64,000 bases of DNA, taken from contig NZ_JANUHA010000014.1 in assembly GCF_024753255.1 (NCBI RefSeq), positions 87,207 through 151,206 on the forward strand. The letters run 5' to 3'. The translations under genes and the position numbers were made by a program. Position 1 is the stretch's first letter, and each line of letters opens with the position of its first letter. Source of the DNA: Massilia agri (GTDB lineage Bacteria > Pseudomonadota > Gammaproteobacteria > Burkholderiales > Burkholderiaceae_D). A model generated the notes under the pieces. It worked only from the letters and a program-made list of their open reading frames with translations. It made no database searches and was not told the origin of the DNA. Of this stretch, positions 18,442 to 27,459 are shown in pieces.

Positions 18442-19271
18442 TGCCGGCCTTCGTCCTGGTGGCCGTGCTGTGCGCCGCCTTGCTGCACGCAGGCTGGAAC
18501 GCGGCGATCAAGGCGGAACCCGACAAGCTGCTGGCCTCGATGGCGGTGAGCACGGGCGCCGCCGCGCTCGGCGCCGCAGCGCTGGTCCTCATGCCACTTC
18601 CCGATCCGGCGAGCTGGCCCTTCATCCTCGCGTCGACCGCCCTGCACGTCGCCTACTACCAGCTGCTCTCGCGCACCTACGGCCAGGCCGACATCAGCCT
18701 CGCCTATCCGCTCATGCGCGGCAGCGCGCCGGTGCTGGTGGCGCTCGCCAGCGCCTGGGCCGAGCCCCTGCACCCGGTCCAGGGCATGGCCGTGGCCCTG
18801 GTCAGCCTCGGCGCCGTGGCGGCCTGCTTCGGCGGAACCGGGCGCCTGTCGCGCCGGGCCGTCGGCCTGGCCCTGCTCACCGCGCTCGTGATCGCAGCCT
18901 ACACCCTGGTCGACGGCCTGGGCGTGCGCCGCTCCGGTGCGCCGGCGTCCTATACCGCCGCGCTGTTCCTGCTCAGCGGCGTGGCCGTGCCGCTGGCATG
19001 CCGCCGGCAGCTGGGCGGCCGCCTGCCCGCTTACCTGGCGGCGCGGCCGATGCTCGCGCTGGCCGGTGGGCTCGCTACCGGTGGCTCCTATGCCATCGTC
19101 CTCTGGGCCATGACGCAGGCGCCGGTCGCCGTGGTGGCGGCGCTGCGCGAGACCTCGATCGTGTTCGCCGTGGCGATCGCCGCCTGGGTGCTGCGCGAGC
19201 GCGTGGGACGGGCGCGCGTACTGGGCGCCCTGCTAATCGCCGGCGGCGCCGCGACCCTGCGCCTGGCCTGA
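18441..19271 (+). CDS. EamA/DMT family transporter
   Basis: 276-aa membrane protein with about ten hydrophobic helices in two EamA repeats, the drug/metabolite transporter architecture. N-terminal MPAFVLVAVLCAALLHAGWN and the C-terminal AVVAALRETSIVFAVAIAAW are characteristic. These carriers export amino acids, purines or other small metabolites; the substrate is unknown here. It starts on the last base of the upstream MFS stop (TGATG), and its stop is one base from the convergent TonB-receptor stop. Confidence 0.88.
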   Translation: MPAFVLVAVLCAALLHAGWNAAIKAEPDKLLASMAVSTGAAALGAAALVLMPLPDPASWPFILASTALHVAYYQLLSRTYGQADISLAYPLMRGSAPVLVALASAWAEPLHPVQGMAVALVSLGAVAACFGGTGRLSRRAVGLALLTALVIAAYTLVDGLGVRRSGAPASYTAALFLLSGVAVPLACRRQLGGRLPAYLAARPMLALAGGLATGGSYAIVLWAMTQAPVAVVAALRETSIVFAVAIAAWVLRERVGRARVLGALLIAGGAATLRLA

Positions 19272-19272
19272 C

Positions 19273-21429
19273 TCAGAACTTCATTTCCAGCGTGGCGCGC
19301 AGCTTGGGGCCGTCCGGGAACATCCAGCGACGCTTTTCGACGCCAATGGAAGGATCGAAGTAGCTCGGCTCGATCACGTTGTCCTCGCCCAGCAGGTTGG
19401 ACAGCGCCACGCGCAACTGGCGCTTCGGGTTGAAGGCCCATACCGCGTAGGTGTCCAGGTCGGTGCGCGCATCGCGGTAGAAGCCGCGGTTGCTTGCTGC
19501 CCGCACGAAGCCGCCGCGCCGGTGCGCCAGACTGGCGCCCGTGCTCAGGGCGCCCATCTTGTAGTCGATGCCGAGATTGGCGCTCAGGGGTGTCTGCTGC
19601 TCCATGCGGTTGTGCGGCCCCGGCACGGCCTCCACCTGCGACCAGTTGCGGCTCACGCTGGCGCGCAGCTCGAGATTGGGCGCATCCTGCATGATGGCCT
19701 TGAGCGGGAACTTGGTCTCGATGTCGAGGCTGCGCAAGGTGGCGCGGCCATCGTTGACCGGGCTGAAGATCCAGCGCAGGCCATCGAAGTAGACGCGGTT
19801 GCTGGTGTAGTCCCGGATGCGCTTGACCGCGCCGCTGATGGAGACCATCGCTCCTTCGGCCCAGTAATGCTCGTAGGCCGCGTCCAGCCCCCAGGCCAGT
19901 TCGGGTTTGAGGCCCGGGTTGCCCTGGAAGTCGGCCTCGGTGGGGCTGTTGTTCTCGAACTCGCCGCGCAGCGGGACGATGCTGTCGAGCTCCGGCGCCT
20001 TGTAGGTGCGGCTCAGGGCGACGCGCAGCTGGTCTCCGTCCGACTTGCCGTCATTGCCCGCGAACTTGTACAGCACCTGGGCGACCGGGCTCAGGACACT
20101 CGAACGCACCCGGGTCGGCTCGACCGCGGTTCCACTCACCCGGGTACGCACGCCCTCCCAGCGGGCGCCCATGTAGACCGACAGGCGCGGATTGACGGTC
20201 CATTCGTCCTGCAGGTACAGGGCGGTGCGGCTCACGGCGGCGCGGAAATCCTCGTCCAGCAGCACCCCGGGCGCGAACACGCGCACCCGGTCGCGCTCGG
20301 TGCGGATATTGCCGCTCTCGTTGTAGCGCAGGTCCCAGCCCAGCGCCAGCAGGTGGCCGCCTTCGACGGTGCGCGTCGCCTTGCCGGTGGTGTTCAGGCC
20401 GCGGGAGTGGGTGTCGCTCAGCGTGTGGCCGTCCGTCTCCGGTAGGCCGGCGCTGTCGAAACCCAGGCGCCGCACGTACATCTTGCGCGAAGACCATTCG
20501 AAACCGAACTTGCTGTCCAGCTTGAGCCCTGCCGGGGTCTCGCGCGTCCAGGACAGGTTCGAGGTCAGCATGCGGTCGTCGAATTCGCCGAAGCCATACA
20601 GGTCGGGGACCGGTGGAGGGGGCCCGACCAGGGTGCTCACGACGGAATGGGGGTTGTTGCGGAAGCTGCTGCTGCTTGCCAGGGTTTCCCATCCGAGCTT
20701 GTCGCCATTGTCGAGGGTCCAGTTCAGGCGCGGCGAGAGGTTCAGGCGGTTCATGCGGCCGGCCTCGGGAGTGATCGTCGTGCGGTAGCTGGTGAGCGCG
20801 CCGCCGGGGCTGGTGGTTTCTTCGACGCCGTTCGACTCGCGCGTGAACTTGTCATGGTTGCCGCTGGCCGAGAACGACCAGGACGAACGCTCGCCGCTGT
20901 CGCCCAGCTCCGCGCTGAAGGTCGGCCCGCGGAAGACGTCCGACTGCAGGTAGCCCAGCTTGGCTTCGCGCTGGCGCTTGCGCGCCGTCTTGCGCAGCAC
21001 GATGTTGATGGTGCCGGCCACCGCCTCGGTCGAGAATTCGGCGGTGGCGACGCGCAGCACCTCGATGCGCTCGATCGATTCGGGCGAGATGCTCTCGAGC
21101 GTGAAGCCGGCGGGCGCACGCTCGCCGTTGAGCAGGATCTGGGTATACCCGGGGCCCAGGCCGCGCATCCTGACCTCGGTGCTGCGCCCCGCCCCCGTTG
21201 TGACCGTCACGCCGGGGATGCGCCGGAAGATCTCCGCCACGTCGGTGTCGCCATAGCGCGCTATCTCCTCCCGCCCCACGACGATGCGCGCTGCAGTATC
21301 GTCGCGCCGGGCGTCGTAGCCGCTGCCCTTCACTTCCACCTGCTGGATCTGATCTGGGGCCTGCTGGGCGGACGCCTGGGCGCAGAAGGCGGCGGCCAGG
21401 ACGGCGATGTGATGGGGGCGAAGCGGCAT
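19273..21429 (-). CDS. TonB-dependent outer-membrane receptor
   Basis: 718-aa outer-membrane receptor. The signal peptide ends at AQASA-QQ. The plug domain (about 35-150) contains YGDTDVAEIFRRIPGVTV, VRMRGLGPGYTQILLNGERAP and the GTINIVLRK motif. The rest is a 22-strand beta barrel ending in Phe (LRATLEMKF), the BAM recognition signature. It imports a scarce ligand (siderophore, vitamin or glycan) with TonB-ExbBD energy; the ligand is unknown. It is paralogous to the next gene upstream (21601-23788). A promoter with an internal operator-like palindrome precedes it, and a terminator separates it from the paralogue. Confidence 0.93.
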   Translation of the reverse strand: MPLRPHHIAVLAAAFCAQASAQQAPDQIQQVEVKGSGYDARRDDTAARIVVGREEIARYGDTDVAEIFRRIPGVTVTTGAGRSTEVRMRGLGPGYTQILLNGERAPAGFTLESISPESIERIEVLRVATAEFSTEAVAGTINIVLRKTARKRQREAKLGYLQSDVFRGPTFSAELGDSGERSSWSFSASGNHDKFTRESNGVEETTSPGGALTSYRTTITPEAGRMNRLNLSPRLNWTLDNGDKLGWETLASSSSFRNNPHSVVSTLVGPPPPVPDLYGFGEFDDRMLTSNLSWTRETPAGLKLDSKFGFEWSSRKMYVRRLGFDSAGLPETDGHTLSDTHSRGLNTTGKATRTVEGGHLLALGWDLRYNESGNIRTERDRVRVFAPGVLLDEDFRAAVSRTALYLQDEWTVNPRLSVYMGARWEGVRTRVSGTAVEPTRVRSSVLSPVAQVLYKFAGNDGKSDGDQLRVALSRTYKAPELDSIVPLRGEFENNSPTEADFQGNPGLKPELAWGLDAAYEHYWAEGAMVSISGAVKRIRDYTSNRVYFDGLRWIFSPVNDGRATLRSLDIETKFPLKAIMQDAPNLELRASVSRNWSQVEAVPGPHNRMEQQTPLSANLGIDYKMGALSTGASLAHRRGGFVRAASNRGFYRDARTDLDTYAVWAFNPKRQLRVALSNLLGEDNVIEPSYFDPSIGVEKRRWMFPDGPKLRATLEMKF

Positions 21430-21470
21430 TGGGGTGGTCTCCGAAGTTTGTTGTTCGATTAAGTGGAGCC

Positions 21471-21500
21471 ACTATATGCCATCACATGGCAGGATGTAAA
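21471..21500 (-). promoter_or_regulatory. Sigma-70-type promoter with operator-like palindrome
   Basis: On the minus strand TTTACA (21500-21495) and TATAGT (21476-21471) are 18 bases apart. The spacer holds a perfect dyad, TGCCAT-CAC-ATGGCA (21477-21491), exactly where a repressor would block polymerase. It drives the TonB-dependent receptor gene starting at 21429. Confidence 0.65.
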
Positions 21501-21554
21501 CGATGCACGGAGCATTTCATTGCCATTGCATAGCAACTACAAGTTCCATGACAA

Positions 21555-21582
21555 AGAAAAAACCCGGCGCGCAGCCGGGTTT
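21555..21582 (-). terminator. Intrinsic terminator of the upstream TonB-receptor gene
   Basis: AAACCCGGC and GCCGGGTTT (21560-21582) pair around a 5-base loop and on the minus strand run into TTTTTTCTTT. It lies just after the 21601 stop, which supports that stop as the original gene end. Confidence 0.88.
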
Positions 21583-21600
21583 CGCGGAGAGCGGGGACGC

Positions 21601-23788
21601 TCAGAACTTCAGTTCATAGGTCAGCCGATAGCGCACGCCCTGCGGGAAGGTGAAGCTGCGGGTCTGGCTGCCGGTGTCCGGGTCCTCGTAAGTGGTCTCG
21701 TTCTGGAAGTCCTGGCTCAGCGCATTGCCGACGGCGAAGCGCAGCTGGCGCTGGGCGTCGAACTTCCACAGCGCGTAGAGGTCCAGTTCGCGACGGGGCC
21801 AGACATAGGCGCGCTGGTTCAGCGACACCCGCCGGTCCGCCGCGGCGGTAGGCGAAACTGCCGCCCGTGCTCAGCTGGCCGACCTTGTAGTCCACGCCCA
21901 GGTTCACGGTGAGCGGGGTCTGCTGGTCGAGGCGGTTGTACGGGCCCGGCACCGATTCGACGCGCGACCAGTTGCGGTTGACGCTGGCGCGCAGGTCGAC
22001 CGCCGGCGCATTGTCCATCACGGCTTTCAGCGGGAATTTGGTCTCGATCTCCAGCGAACGCGTGACGGCGCTGTCCTGGTTGCTCGGGGTAGCGACCCAG
22101 CGCGCGCCGTCGAAATACACCAGGGTGCGGGTGAAGTCGCTGATCTTGCGCTGCGAGACGCTGATCGAGAGCAGCGCGCCCTCGGCCCAGTAGTGCTCGT
22201 AGGCGGCGTCGATGCCGAAGGCCAGTTCGGGCTTGAGGTTCGGGTTGCCCTGGAAATCCAGCACGGTCGGGCTGTTGTTCTCGCTCGTGATGCGGCGCGG
22301 GCTCAGGCTCTGCAGGCTAGGGGCCTTGTAGGTGCGGGTCAGGGCCAGGCGCAGCTGGTCGCCCTTGCTTCCCGGGATCTTGTACAGGGTCTGCATGATC
22401 GGGCTCCAGACATTCGAGCTCGCCTCGGCGACGCCGAAGGTGTTGCCTTTGGCGCGGGTGCGGATGCCTTCCCAGCGCGCGCCCAGGTACATCGACCAGG
22501 CCGGGGTGATGTTCCACTCGTCCTGCGCGAACACGGCCAGGCGCTTCACGCGCGCATTGGCATCCTGGTCGAGCTCGCGGGCCGGACCACGCAGGCGGTC
22601 GGTCTCGTCGCGCAGGTCATCGCGGGTGTCGACGCCCCCGTCCCAGCCGAAGGCGAAGGTATGGCCCTTTTCGATGGTCTTCGCATACTTGCCAGTCGAG
22701 TTCAGGCCGCGTTCGCGGCCCTTGATCAGGATGTCGGTGCGCAGGACAGGCGCGCCGTTCGCAGCATCGGCGCTGCGGACGGTGACGCTTTCGCTGCTGC
22801 CGACGTTGATGCCGACTTTCAGGTCCAGCTTGCCCCCGTCGGCGAACTTGCGCGCCCAGCTCAGGTCCGAACGCAGGTAGTCGCCCTCGTTCTCCACTTC
22901 ATTGAGCAGGTCGGCATACGGTTGCGGTGCACCGAGGACGGTTGTGCTCAGTTCGCGGAAACGGTTGTCGAAGCGGTTCGCATTGATGAAGGTCTGCGAG
23001 GTGATCGTATTGTCCTGTCCCAGGGTCCAGTTCAGGCGCGGGCTCAGGTTCAGGAAGGTGAACTTGCCTTTTTGTTCCAGAGCCAGGTTGCGCAGCAGGT
23101 TGGGCTGCCCATTGGGCGCCGTGCCGCGTTCCTGGCCCCAGGAATCGAACTCGAAGCGGTCCTGGGCCGCGTTGGCGGACAGCGAATACGAGAAGGTATC
23201 GATGCGGTCGGACAGCTGCAGGTTGACGTTCGGCCCGTAGGCATTGCTCGAAGCCCCGGCCGCGACCTTCAGCTCGCGCAGGCGGTTCTTCACAGAACGT
23301 TTGAGGATGATGTTGATGGTGCCGGCCACCGACTGGGTCGAGAATTCGGCGCTGGCCGCGCGCAGCACTTCGATGCGCTCGATCGAGTCGGGCGCCAGCG
23401 AATCCATCGAGAAGCCGGCCGGCGCACGTTCGCCATTGACCAGGATCTGGGTATAGCCCGCGCCGAGGCCGCGCATGCGGATCTCGCCGCCGCGGCCGTT
23501 GGCGCCGGTGTTCACGGTGATGCCGGGCACGCGCTTGAGCACGTCGAGCACATTGGTGTCGCCGTACTTGGTGATTTCTTCGCTGCTCACGACGATCTTG
23601 GTGGCGGTGTCGTCGCGGCGCGGGCCGTAGGAATTGGCAGTCCCCTTGATCTCGACCTGTTCGATCTTCTTTTCGATGGGCTTGGAAACCGGCTGCTTCG
23701 ACGGCTGCGCGTCCTGGGCAGCAGCGGGAAGGCAGAGGCTGACGGCTGCTGCGAGCACGGTCAGGCGAAACGGAGAAACAGCATGCAT
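21601..23788 (-). pseudogene. TonB-dependent receptor, frameshifted near the C-terminus
   Basis: Paralogue of the receptor at 19273-21429, with signal peptide, a plug (YGDTNVLDVLKRVPGITVNTG, shown here in two overlapping parts YGDTNVLDVLKR and VPGITVNTG; GLGAGYTQILVNGERAP) and barrel. The frame is intact for about 650 residues to FAYRRGG, then turns into PAGVAEPARLC and ends at 21614. In the adjacent frame from about 21834 the expected barrel end appears: RVSLNQRAYVWPRRELDLY, continuing to RYRLTYELKF at 21601. Removing one G of the GGACCGGCGGG run (about 21828-21836) restores a normal protein. Without it the last strands and terminal Phe are lost, so assembly would fail. A sequencing error is equally possible. 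Confidence 0.85.
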
Positions 23789-23991
23789 ATCGTGAGAGTC
23801 AGCTCATGGCGAATGGGGCGGTCATTGTCCCAGACGCAAATCATGTTGTCTCTTGAAAACGTATATGGATGCCAGCTTTTATCCGCCACGCATGTCGTCA
23901 ATACGCCCTGCCGCGCTTGGCGCTCGGGGGGACTGGAGTACACTGGCGCGGTGGAAGCGGACAAACATGCGTTGCCGTAGGTTATCGCCGC

Positions 23992-23997
23992 TATAAT
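23992..23997 (+). promoter_or_regulatory. -10 element of the probable psd promoter
   Basis: Consensus TATAAT lies 35 bases before the psd start. TTGCCG at 23972-23977 is the nearest -35 candidate, but its spacer is only 14 bases, so only the -10 is well supported. Confidence 0.5.
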
Positions 23998-24031
23998 GCG
24001 CCATCGAATGTAAACTGAGAGGCCTGCTAAA

Positions 24032-24880
24032 GTGTCCCGATTAAAAGTCTTGCCCCAATATGTGATGCCGAAAACGGCGCTGACCAACTTCGCCGGCCGC
24101 GTGGCAGGGGCGAAAGGCGGCGCGATGACCACGCGCCTGATCCGCTGGTTCGTCGGCAAATACGGCGTCAACATGGACGAGGCGGCCAATCCGGACATCG
24201 CGAGCTACGCGAGCTTCAACGAGTTCTTCACGCGCCCGCTGCGCGACGGCGCCCGCCCGCTGGCCCAGAGCGATTTCGTCTGCCCGGTCGATGGCGCCAT
24301 CAGCCAGTTCGGCGACATCGACGACCACCACATCTTCCAGGCCAAGGGACACAAGTTCACGACGGCGGAACTGGTGGGCGGCGACGCGTCGCTCGCCGCG
24401 CACTTCCAGCACGGCCACTTCGCCAACCTCTACCTGAGCCCCAAGGACTACCACCGCATCCACATGCCCTGCTTCGGGCGATTGATACGCATGATCTACG
24501 TGCCGGGCAAGCTGTTCTCGGTGAACCCGACCACGGCGCGCGGCGTGCCGGGCCTGTTCGCGCGCAACGAGCGCGTGGTCTGCGTGTTCGAGTCCGAGGA
24601 ACACGGGCCCTTCGTGATGACCCTGGTCGGCGCCACCATCGTCGGCAGCATGGCGACAAGCTGGCATGGCGTGGTGAACCCGCCGCGCATGGCGCGCATC
24701 TGCGAGTGGAACTACGACAGCCAGAAGGTAGAGCTGAAGAAGGGCGAAGAGATGGGCCGCTTCCTGCTCGGTTCCACCGTCGTCATGCTGTTCAGGAAGG
24801 GCACGATCTCCTTCAACGGGGACTGGGCGCCGGAGCGCCCGGTGCGCCTGGGCGAAGTGATGGGGAACCATCCGCGCTGA
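24032..24880 (+). CDS. psd: Phosphatidylserine decarboxylase proenzyme
   Basis: 282-aa proenzyme that decarboxylates phosphatidylserine to phosphatidylethanolamine at the inner membrane, using a pyruvoyl group made by self-cleavage. The cleavage motif LGST is at 246-249 (Gly247/Ser248), and the triad partners Asp87 (PVDGAI) and His144 (YHRIHMP) are in place. The length is normal for the proteobacterial family. It starts with GTG at 24032, with GAGAGG about 10 bases upstream. Its last 68 bases overlap the convergent LysR gene. Confidence 0.95.
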   Translation: MSRLKVLPQYVMPKTALTNFAGRVAGAKGGAMTTRLIRWFVGKYGVNMDEAANPDIASYASFNEFFTRPLRDGARPLAQSDFVCPVDGAISQFGDIDDHHIFQAKGHKFTTAELVGGDASLAAHFQHGHFANLYLSPKDYHRIHMPCFGRLIRMIYVPGKLFSVNPTTARGVPGLFARNERVVCVFESEEHGPFVMTLVGATIVGSMATSWHGVVNPPRMARICEWNYDSQKVELKKGEEMGRFLLGSTVVMLFRKGTISFNGDWAPERPVRLGEVMGNHPR

Positions 24881-25787
24881 GGCCCCTGTGCCCTTTTTCG
24901 CGGCACGCCTCCTCCATCAAATCCAGGAAGGCCCGGGTCTTGGCCGGCATCAGCCGGCGTCCCGGGAACACCGCCCAGCCGCTCGCCAGCGGCAGATCCC
25001 ATTCCGGCAGCACCCGCACCAGTTCGCCCGTCTTCAGGTAAGGCGCGGCGAACGTCTGCGAGCTGGCCGCGACGCCCGCGCCGCGCGAGGCGATGCGCGC
25101 CAGCAGTTCGGGCGAGTTGGCGGTCAGGCGCGCCTGCAGCGGACGTTCCCAGCGCTGCTTCCCGCGCGAGAGCACCCAGGGCACGGCGCCGCCATTGCGG
25201 CTCAGGATGCATAGCAGGTCGTGCTGGAGCAGGTCGTCCGGATGCTCGGGCAGGCCGTGTTTTCCCAGGTAGACGGGCGAGGCATAGAGCCCGAAGTATT
25301 CGGTATTGATCGGCCGGGCGTTGAGCGAAGCGTCGTCCGGCAAGTCGCCCATGCGGATGGCGATGTCGTAGTTCTCGGCGATCAGGTCTACCCGGCGCGG
25401 CGACAGGTCCATCTCCAGCGAGACCGCCGGATAGCGCTCGATGAAACGCGCGATGACCTCATGCAGGCCGAGGTTGGCGAAGTCGCCCGGCACCGACATG
25501 CGCAGCTTGCCGCTGGGCGCCCCCTGGCGGTGCTGGGCCAGGGCGCCGGCCGCCTCCACCTGCTCGGCCACGGCGCGCGCATGCTCGAACAGGCTGGCGC
25601 CGAACTCGGTGACCACGAGCTTCCTGGTGGTCCGCTGCAGCAGGCGCTCGCCGAGGCGCTGCTCGAGCAGCGCGATGCGGCGCGAGACGGTCGATTTCGG
25701 CAGCTGCACGCGCTCGGCGGCGCGGCTGAAACTGCCCGCCTCGACGATGCGGGCGAAGAGCAGCAGGTCATTCGGTTCGACATCCAT
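24813..25787 (-). CDS. LysR-family transcriptional regulator
   Basis: 324-aa regulator. The N-terminal winged helix (residues 1-60; NDLLLFARIVEAGSFSRAAE, STVSRRIALLEQRLGERLL) is followed by a periplasmic-binding-protein-like effector domain (about 90-295). Divergent orientation from azoR, with 110 bases between the starts, suggests it controls azoR and the following pirin; LysR regulators of such enzymes usually respond to quinones or electrophiles. The C-terminal tail of about 25 residues (SADGSPSLRPGAPGAPAPSPR region) is low-complexity and is encoded antisense to the end of psd. Confidence 0.92.
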   Translation of the reverse strand: MDVEPNDLLLFARIVEAGSFSRAAERVQLPKSTVSRRIALLEQRLGERLLQRTTRKLVVTEFGASLFEHARAVAEQVEAAGALAQHRQGAPSGKLRMSVPGDFANLGLHEVIARFIERYPAVSLEMDLSPRRVDLIAENYDIAIRMGDLPDDASLNARPINTEYFGLYASPVYLGKHGLPEHPDDLLQHDLLCILSRNGGAVPWVLSRGKQRWERPLQARLTANSPELLARIASRGAGVAASSQTFAAPYLKTGELVRVLPEWDLPLASGWAVFPGRRLMPAKTRAFLDLMEEACREKGHRGLSADGSPSLRPGAPGAPAPSPR

Positions 25788-25897
25788 GATTGTTCCATCA
25801 GCAGAATAATGTTATCCATTCTACTGGCTTCCGCATTGATTTTGGAACCTATACAGTGTGTCCATCAACACTTTCTTGGAACGAAGGGACACACAAT

Positions 25898-26494
25898 ATG
25901 AACATCCTGCAGATCACCTCCAGCGTCCGTGGCAACGATTCGGAATCGACCCGCGTCACCAATCTCGTCGTCGACAAGCTGGTCGCCGCCAACCCCGGCG
26001 CGACCGTGGTGCGCCACGACTTCGGCGCCCAGCCGCATCCGGCACTCGATGGCGCGACGGTCGGCGCCCTGTTCACCCCGCCTGAGCAGCGCACGCCGGA
26101 GCAGGCCGCCCGCGTGGCCCTGAACGACGCCCTGATCCTTGAGGCGCAGGCGGCTGACGTGATCGTGATCGGCGCCCCGATGTACAACTTCGGCATGCCA
26201 GTGCAGCTGAAGAACTGGTTCGACGCGATCGCCCGCGCCGGCGTCACCTTCCGCTATACCGAGAACGGTCCGGAAGGCCTGCTGAAGAACAAGAAGGTCT
26301 ATGTCGCCACCTCCCGCGGCGGCGTGTACCCGGTGGAAGCCGACCCGCAGGTGCCGACCCTGCGCATGCTGCTGAACTTCCTCGGCCTGACCGACCATGT
26401 CTTCATCTACTCGTCGGGCATGAGCATGGGCCCGGAAGCGGCAGCAAAAGGCCAGGAAGCAGCAAACGCAGCCGTGGAAGCCGCGGTCGCGTAA
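25898..26494 (+). CDS. azoR: FMN-dependent NADH-azoreductase / quinone reductase
   Basis: 198-aa flavodoxin-like enzyme that reduces quinones and azo compounds with NAD(P)H by two-electron transfer, limiting redox cycling. Typical features are the N-terminal phosphate loop ([16 protein letters not shown]), the FMN-binding [18 protein letters not shown] and the TSRGG loop. AAGGGA precedes the ATG at 25898. A TATACA -10-like element (25850-25855) with a poor -35 fits activation by the divergent LysR protein. A GC-rich hairpin separates it from the downstream pirin gene. Confidence 0.92.
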   Translation: MNILQITSSVRGNDSESTRVTNLVVDKLVAANPGATVVRHDFGAQPHPALDGATVGALFTPPEQRTPEQAARVALNDALILEAQAADVIVIGAPMYNFGMPVQLKNWFDAIARAGVTFRYTENGPEGLLKNKKVYVATSRGGVYPVEADPQVPTLRMLLNFLGLTDHVFIYSSGMSMGPEAAAKGQEAANAAVEAAVA

Positions 26495-26498
26495 TATT

Positions 26499-26520
26499 GC
26501 GCCGCCGGGACCGGCGGCGC
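26499..26520 (+). repeat. GC-rich intercistronic hairpin
   Basis: GCGCCGCCGG and CCGGCGGCGC are perfectly complementary around a 2-base centre, between azoR and the pirin gene. No U tract follows and a ribosome site (AGGAG) comes next, so it looks like an mRNA-stabilising or attenuating structure, not a full terminator. Confidence 0.6.
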
Positions 26521-26539
26521 CAACCAACAGGAGAACAGC

Positions 26540-27418
26540 ATGAGCGAAGCAGTCATGAACGAGCAACGCACAACCCTCAACAAGTCGCGCGGCGTGGAAC
26601 GCCTGATCGCCGGCCAGTTCGTGATGGATGGCGCGGGCGTGAAGATCAACCGCGTGCTCACCGGTCCCCTGCAGCGCCGCCTCGATCCCTTCCTGATGCT
26701 GGACGCCTTCGGTTCCGACAAGGCCGGCGACTACATCGCCGGCTTCCCGGAGCACCCGCATCGCGGCTTCGAGACCGTCACCTACATGCTGCACGGCCGC
26801 ATGCGCCACCGCGACAGCGCCGGCAACGAGGGCCTGGTGACCGACGGCGGCGTGCAATGGATGACGGCCGGCCGCGGCGTGATCCACTCCGAGATGCCGG
26901 AGCAGAGCGAGGGCCTGATGGAAGGCTTCCAGCTCTGGCTCAACTTGCCGGCCAGGGACAAGATGATGGACCCGTGGTACCGCGACATCCCGCTTGAAGA
27001 AGTGCCGCGCTTCACCAGTGAAGATGGCGTGACGGTGCAGGTGATCGCCGGCGAGACCCATGGGGTCAAGGGCGCGGTGCAGCGCGAGCATACGCTGCCG
27101 CTCTACCTCGACATCGAGATCCCGGCCGGCGTGACGTGGGAACAGCCGGTCCCGCAGGGCCACAATGCCTTCTTCTACGTGTACCGCGGCGAGGTGGTCG
27201 TGGACGGCAAGGGCGTGGGCAAGACGAAGATGGCGATCCTCGACAACGCGCCAGGTGCGGACGGCATCCGCATCAAGGCGGTCGAAGCGACCCGGCTGAT
27301 CCTGCTGGCGGGACGTCCGCTGAACGAGCCGATCGCCCAGCACGGTCCTTTCGTGATGAACTCGACGGAAGAGCTGTACCAGGCCTTCGACGACTTCCGG
27401 GCAGGACGCTTCGCCTGA
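26540..27418 (+). CDS. Pirin family protein
   Basis: 292-aa bicupin. Signatures are FPEHPHRGFETVTYML, GGVQWMTAGRGVIHSEMP and the C-terminal cupin HNAFFYVYRGEVVVDG. Metal ligands (His residues of HPHRG and IHSE, Glu of HSE) are conserved, so Fe(II) binding and possibly quercetinase-type dioxygenase activity are expected. Its position after azoR under LysR control suggests a joint role in handling quinones or flavonoids. AGGAG lies 6-8 bases before the ATG. An intrinsic terminator follows. Confidence 0.93.
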   Translation: MSEAVMNEQRTTLNKSRGVERLIAGQFVMDGAGVKINRVLTGPLQRRLDPFLMLDAFGSDKAGDYIAGFPEHPHRGFETVTYMLHGRMRHRDSAGNEGLVTDGGVQWMTAGRGVIHSEMPEQSEGLMEGFQLWLNLPARDKMMDPWYRDIPLEEVPRFTSEDGVTVQVIAGETHGVKGAVQREHTLPLYLDIEIPAGVTWEQPVPQGHNAFFYVYRGEVVVDGKGVGKTKMAILDNAPGADGIRIKAVEATRLILLAGRPLNEPIAQHGPFVMNSTEELYQAFDDFRAGRFA

Positions 27419-27428
27419 AGCTATACTG

Positions 27429-27459
27429 ACGGGATGACGTTTGTTCATCCCGTTTTTTT
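27429..27459 (+). terminator. Intrinsic terminator after the pirin gene
   Basis: ACGGGATGA (27429-27437) pairs with TCATCCCGT (27445-27453) and is followed by seven T. The T run ends directly at the ATG of the next gene (27460), an unusual arrangement. Confidence 0.88.

Noticed and set aside
23761..24198. Minus-strand frame of 145 codons upstream of the second TonB receptor
   Set aside because: Covers the psd promoter and start, has no ribosome site, and mixes codon usage. The psd gene explains the region.
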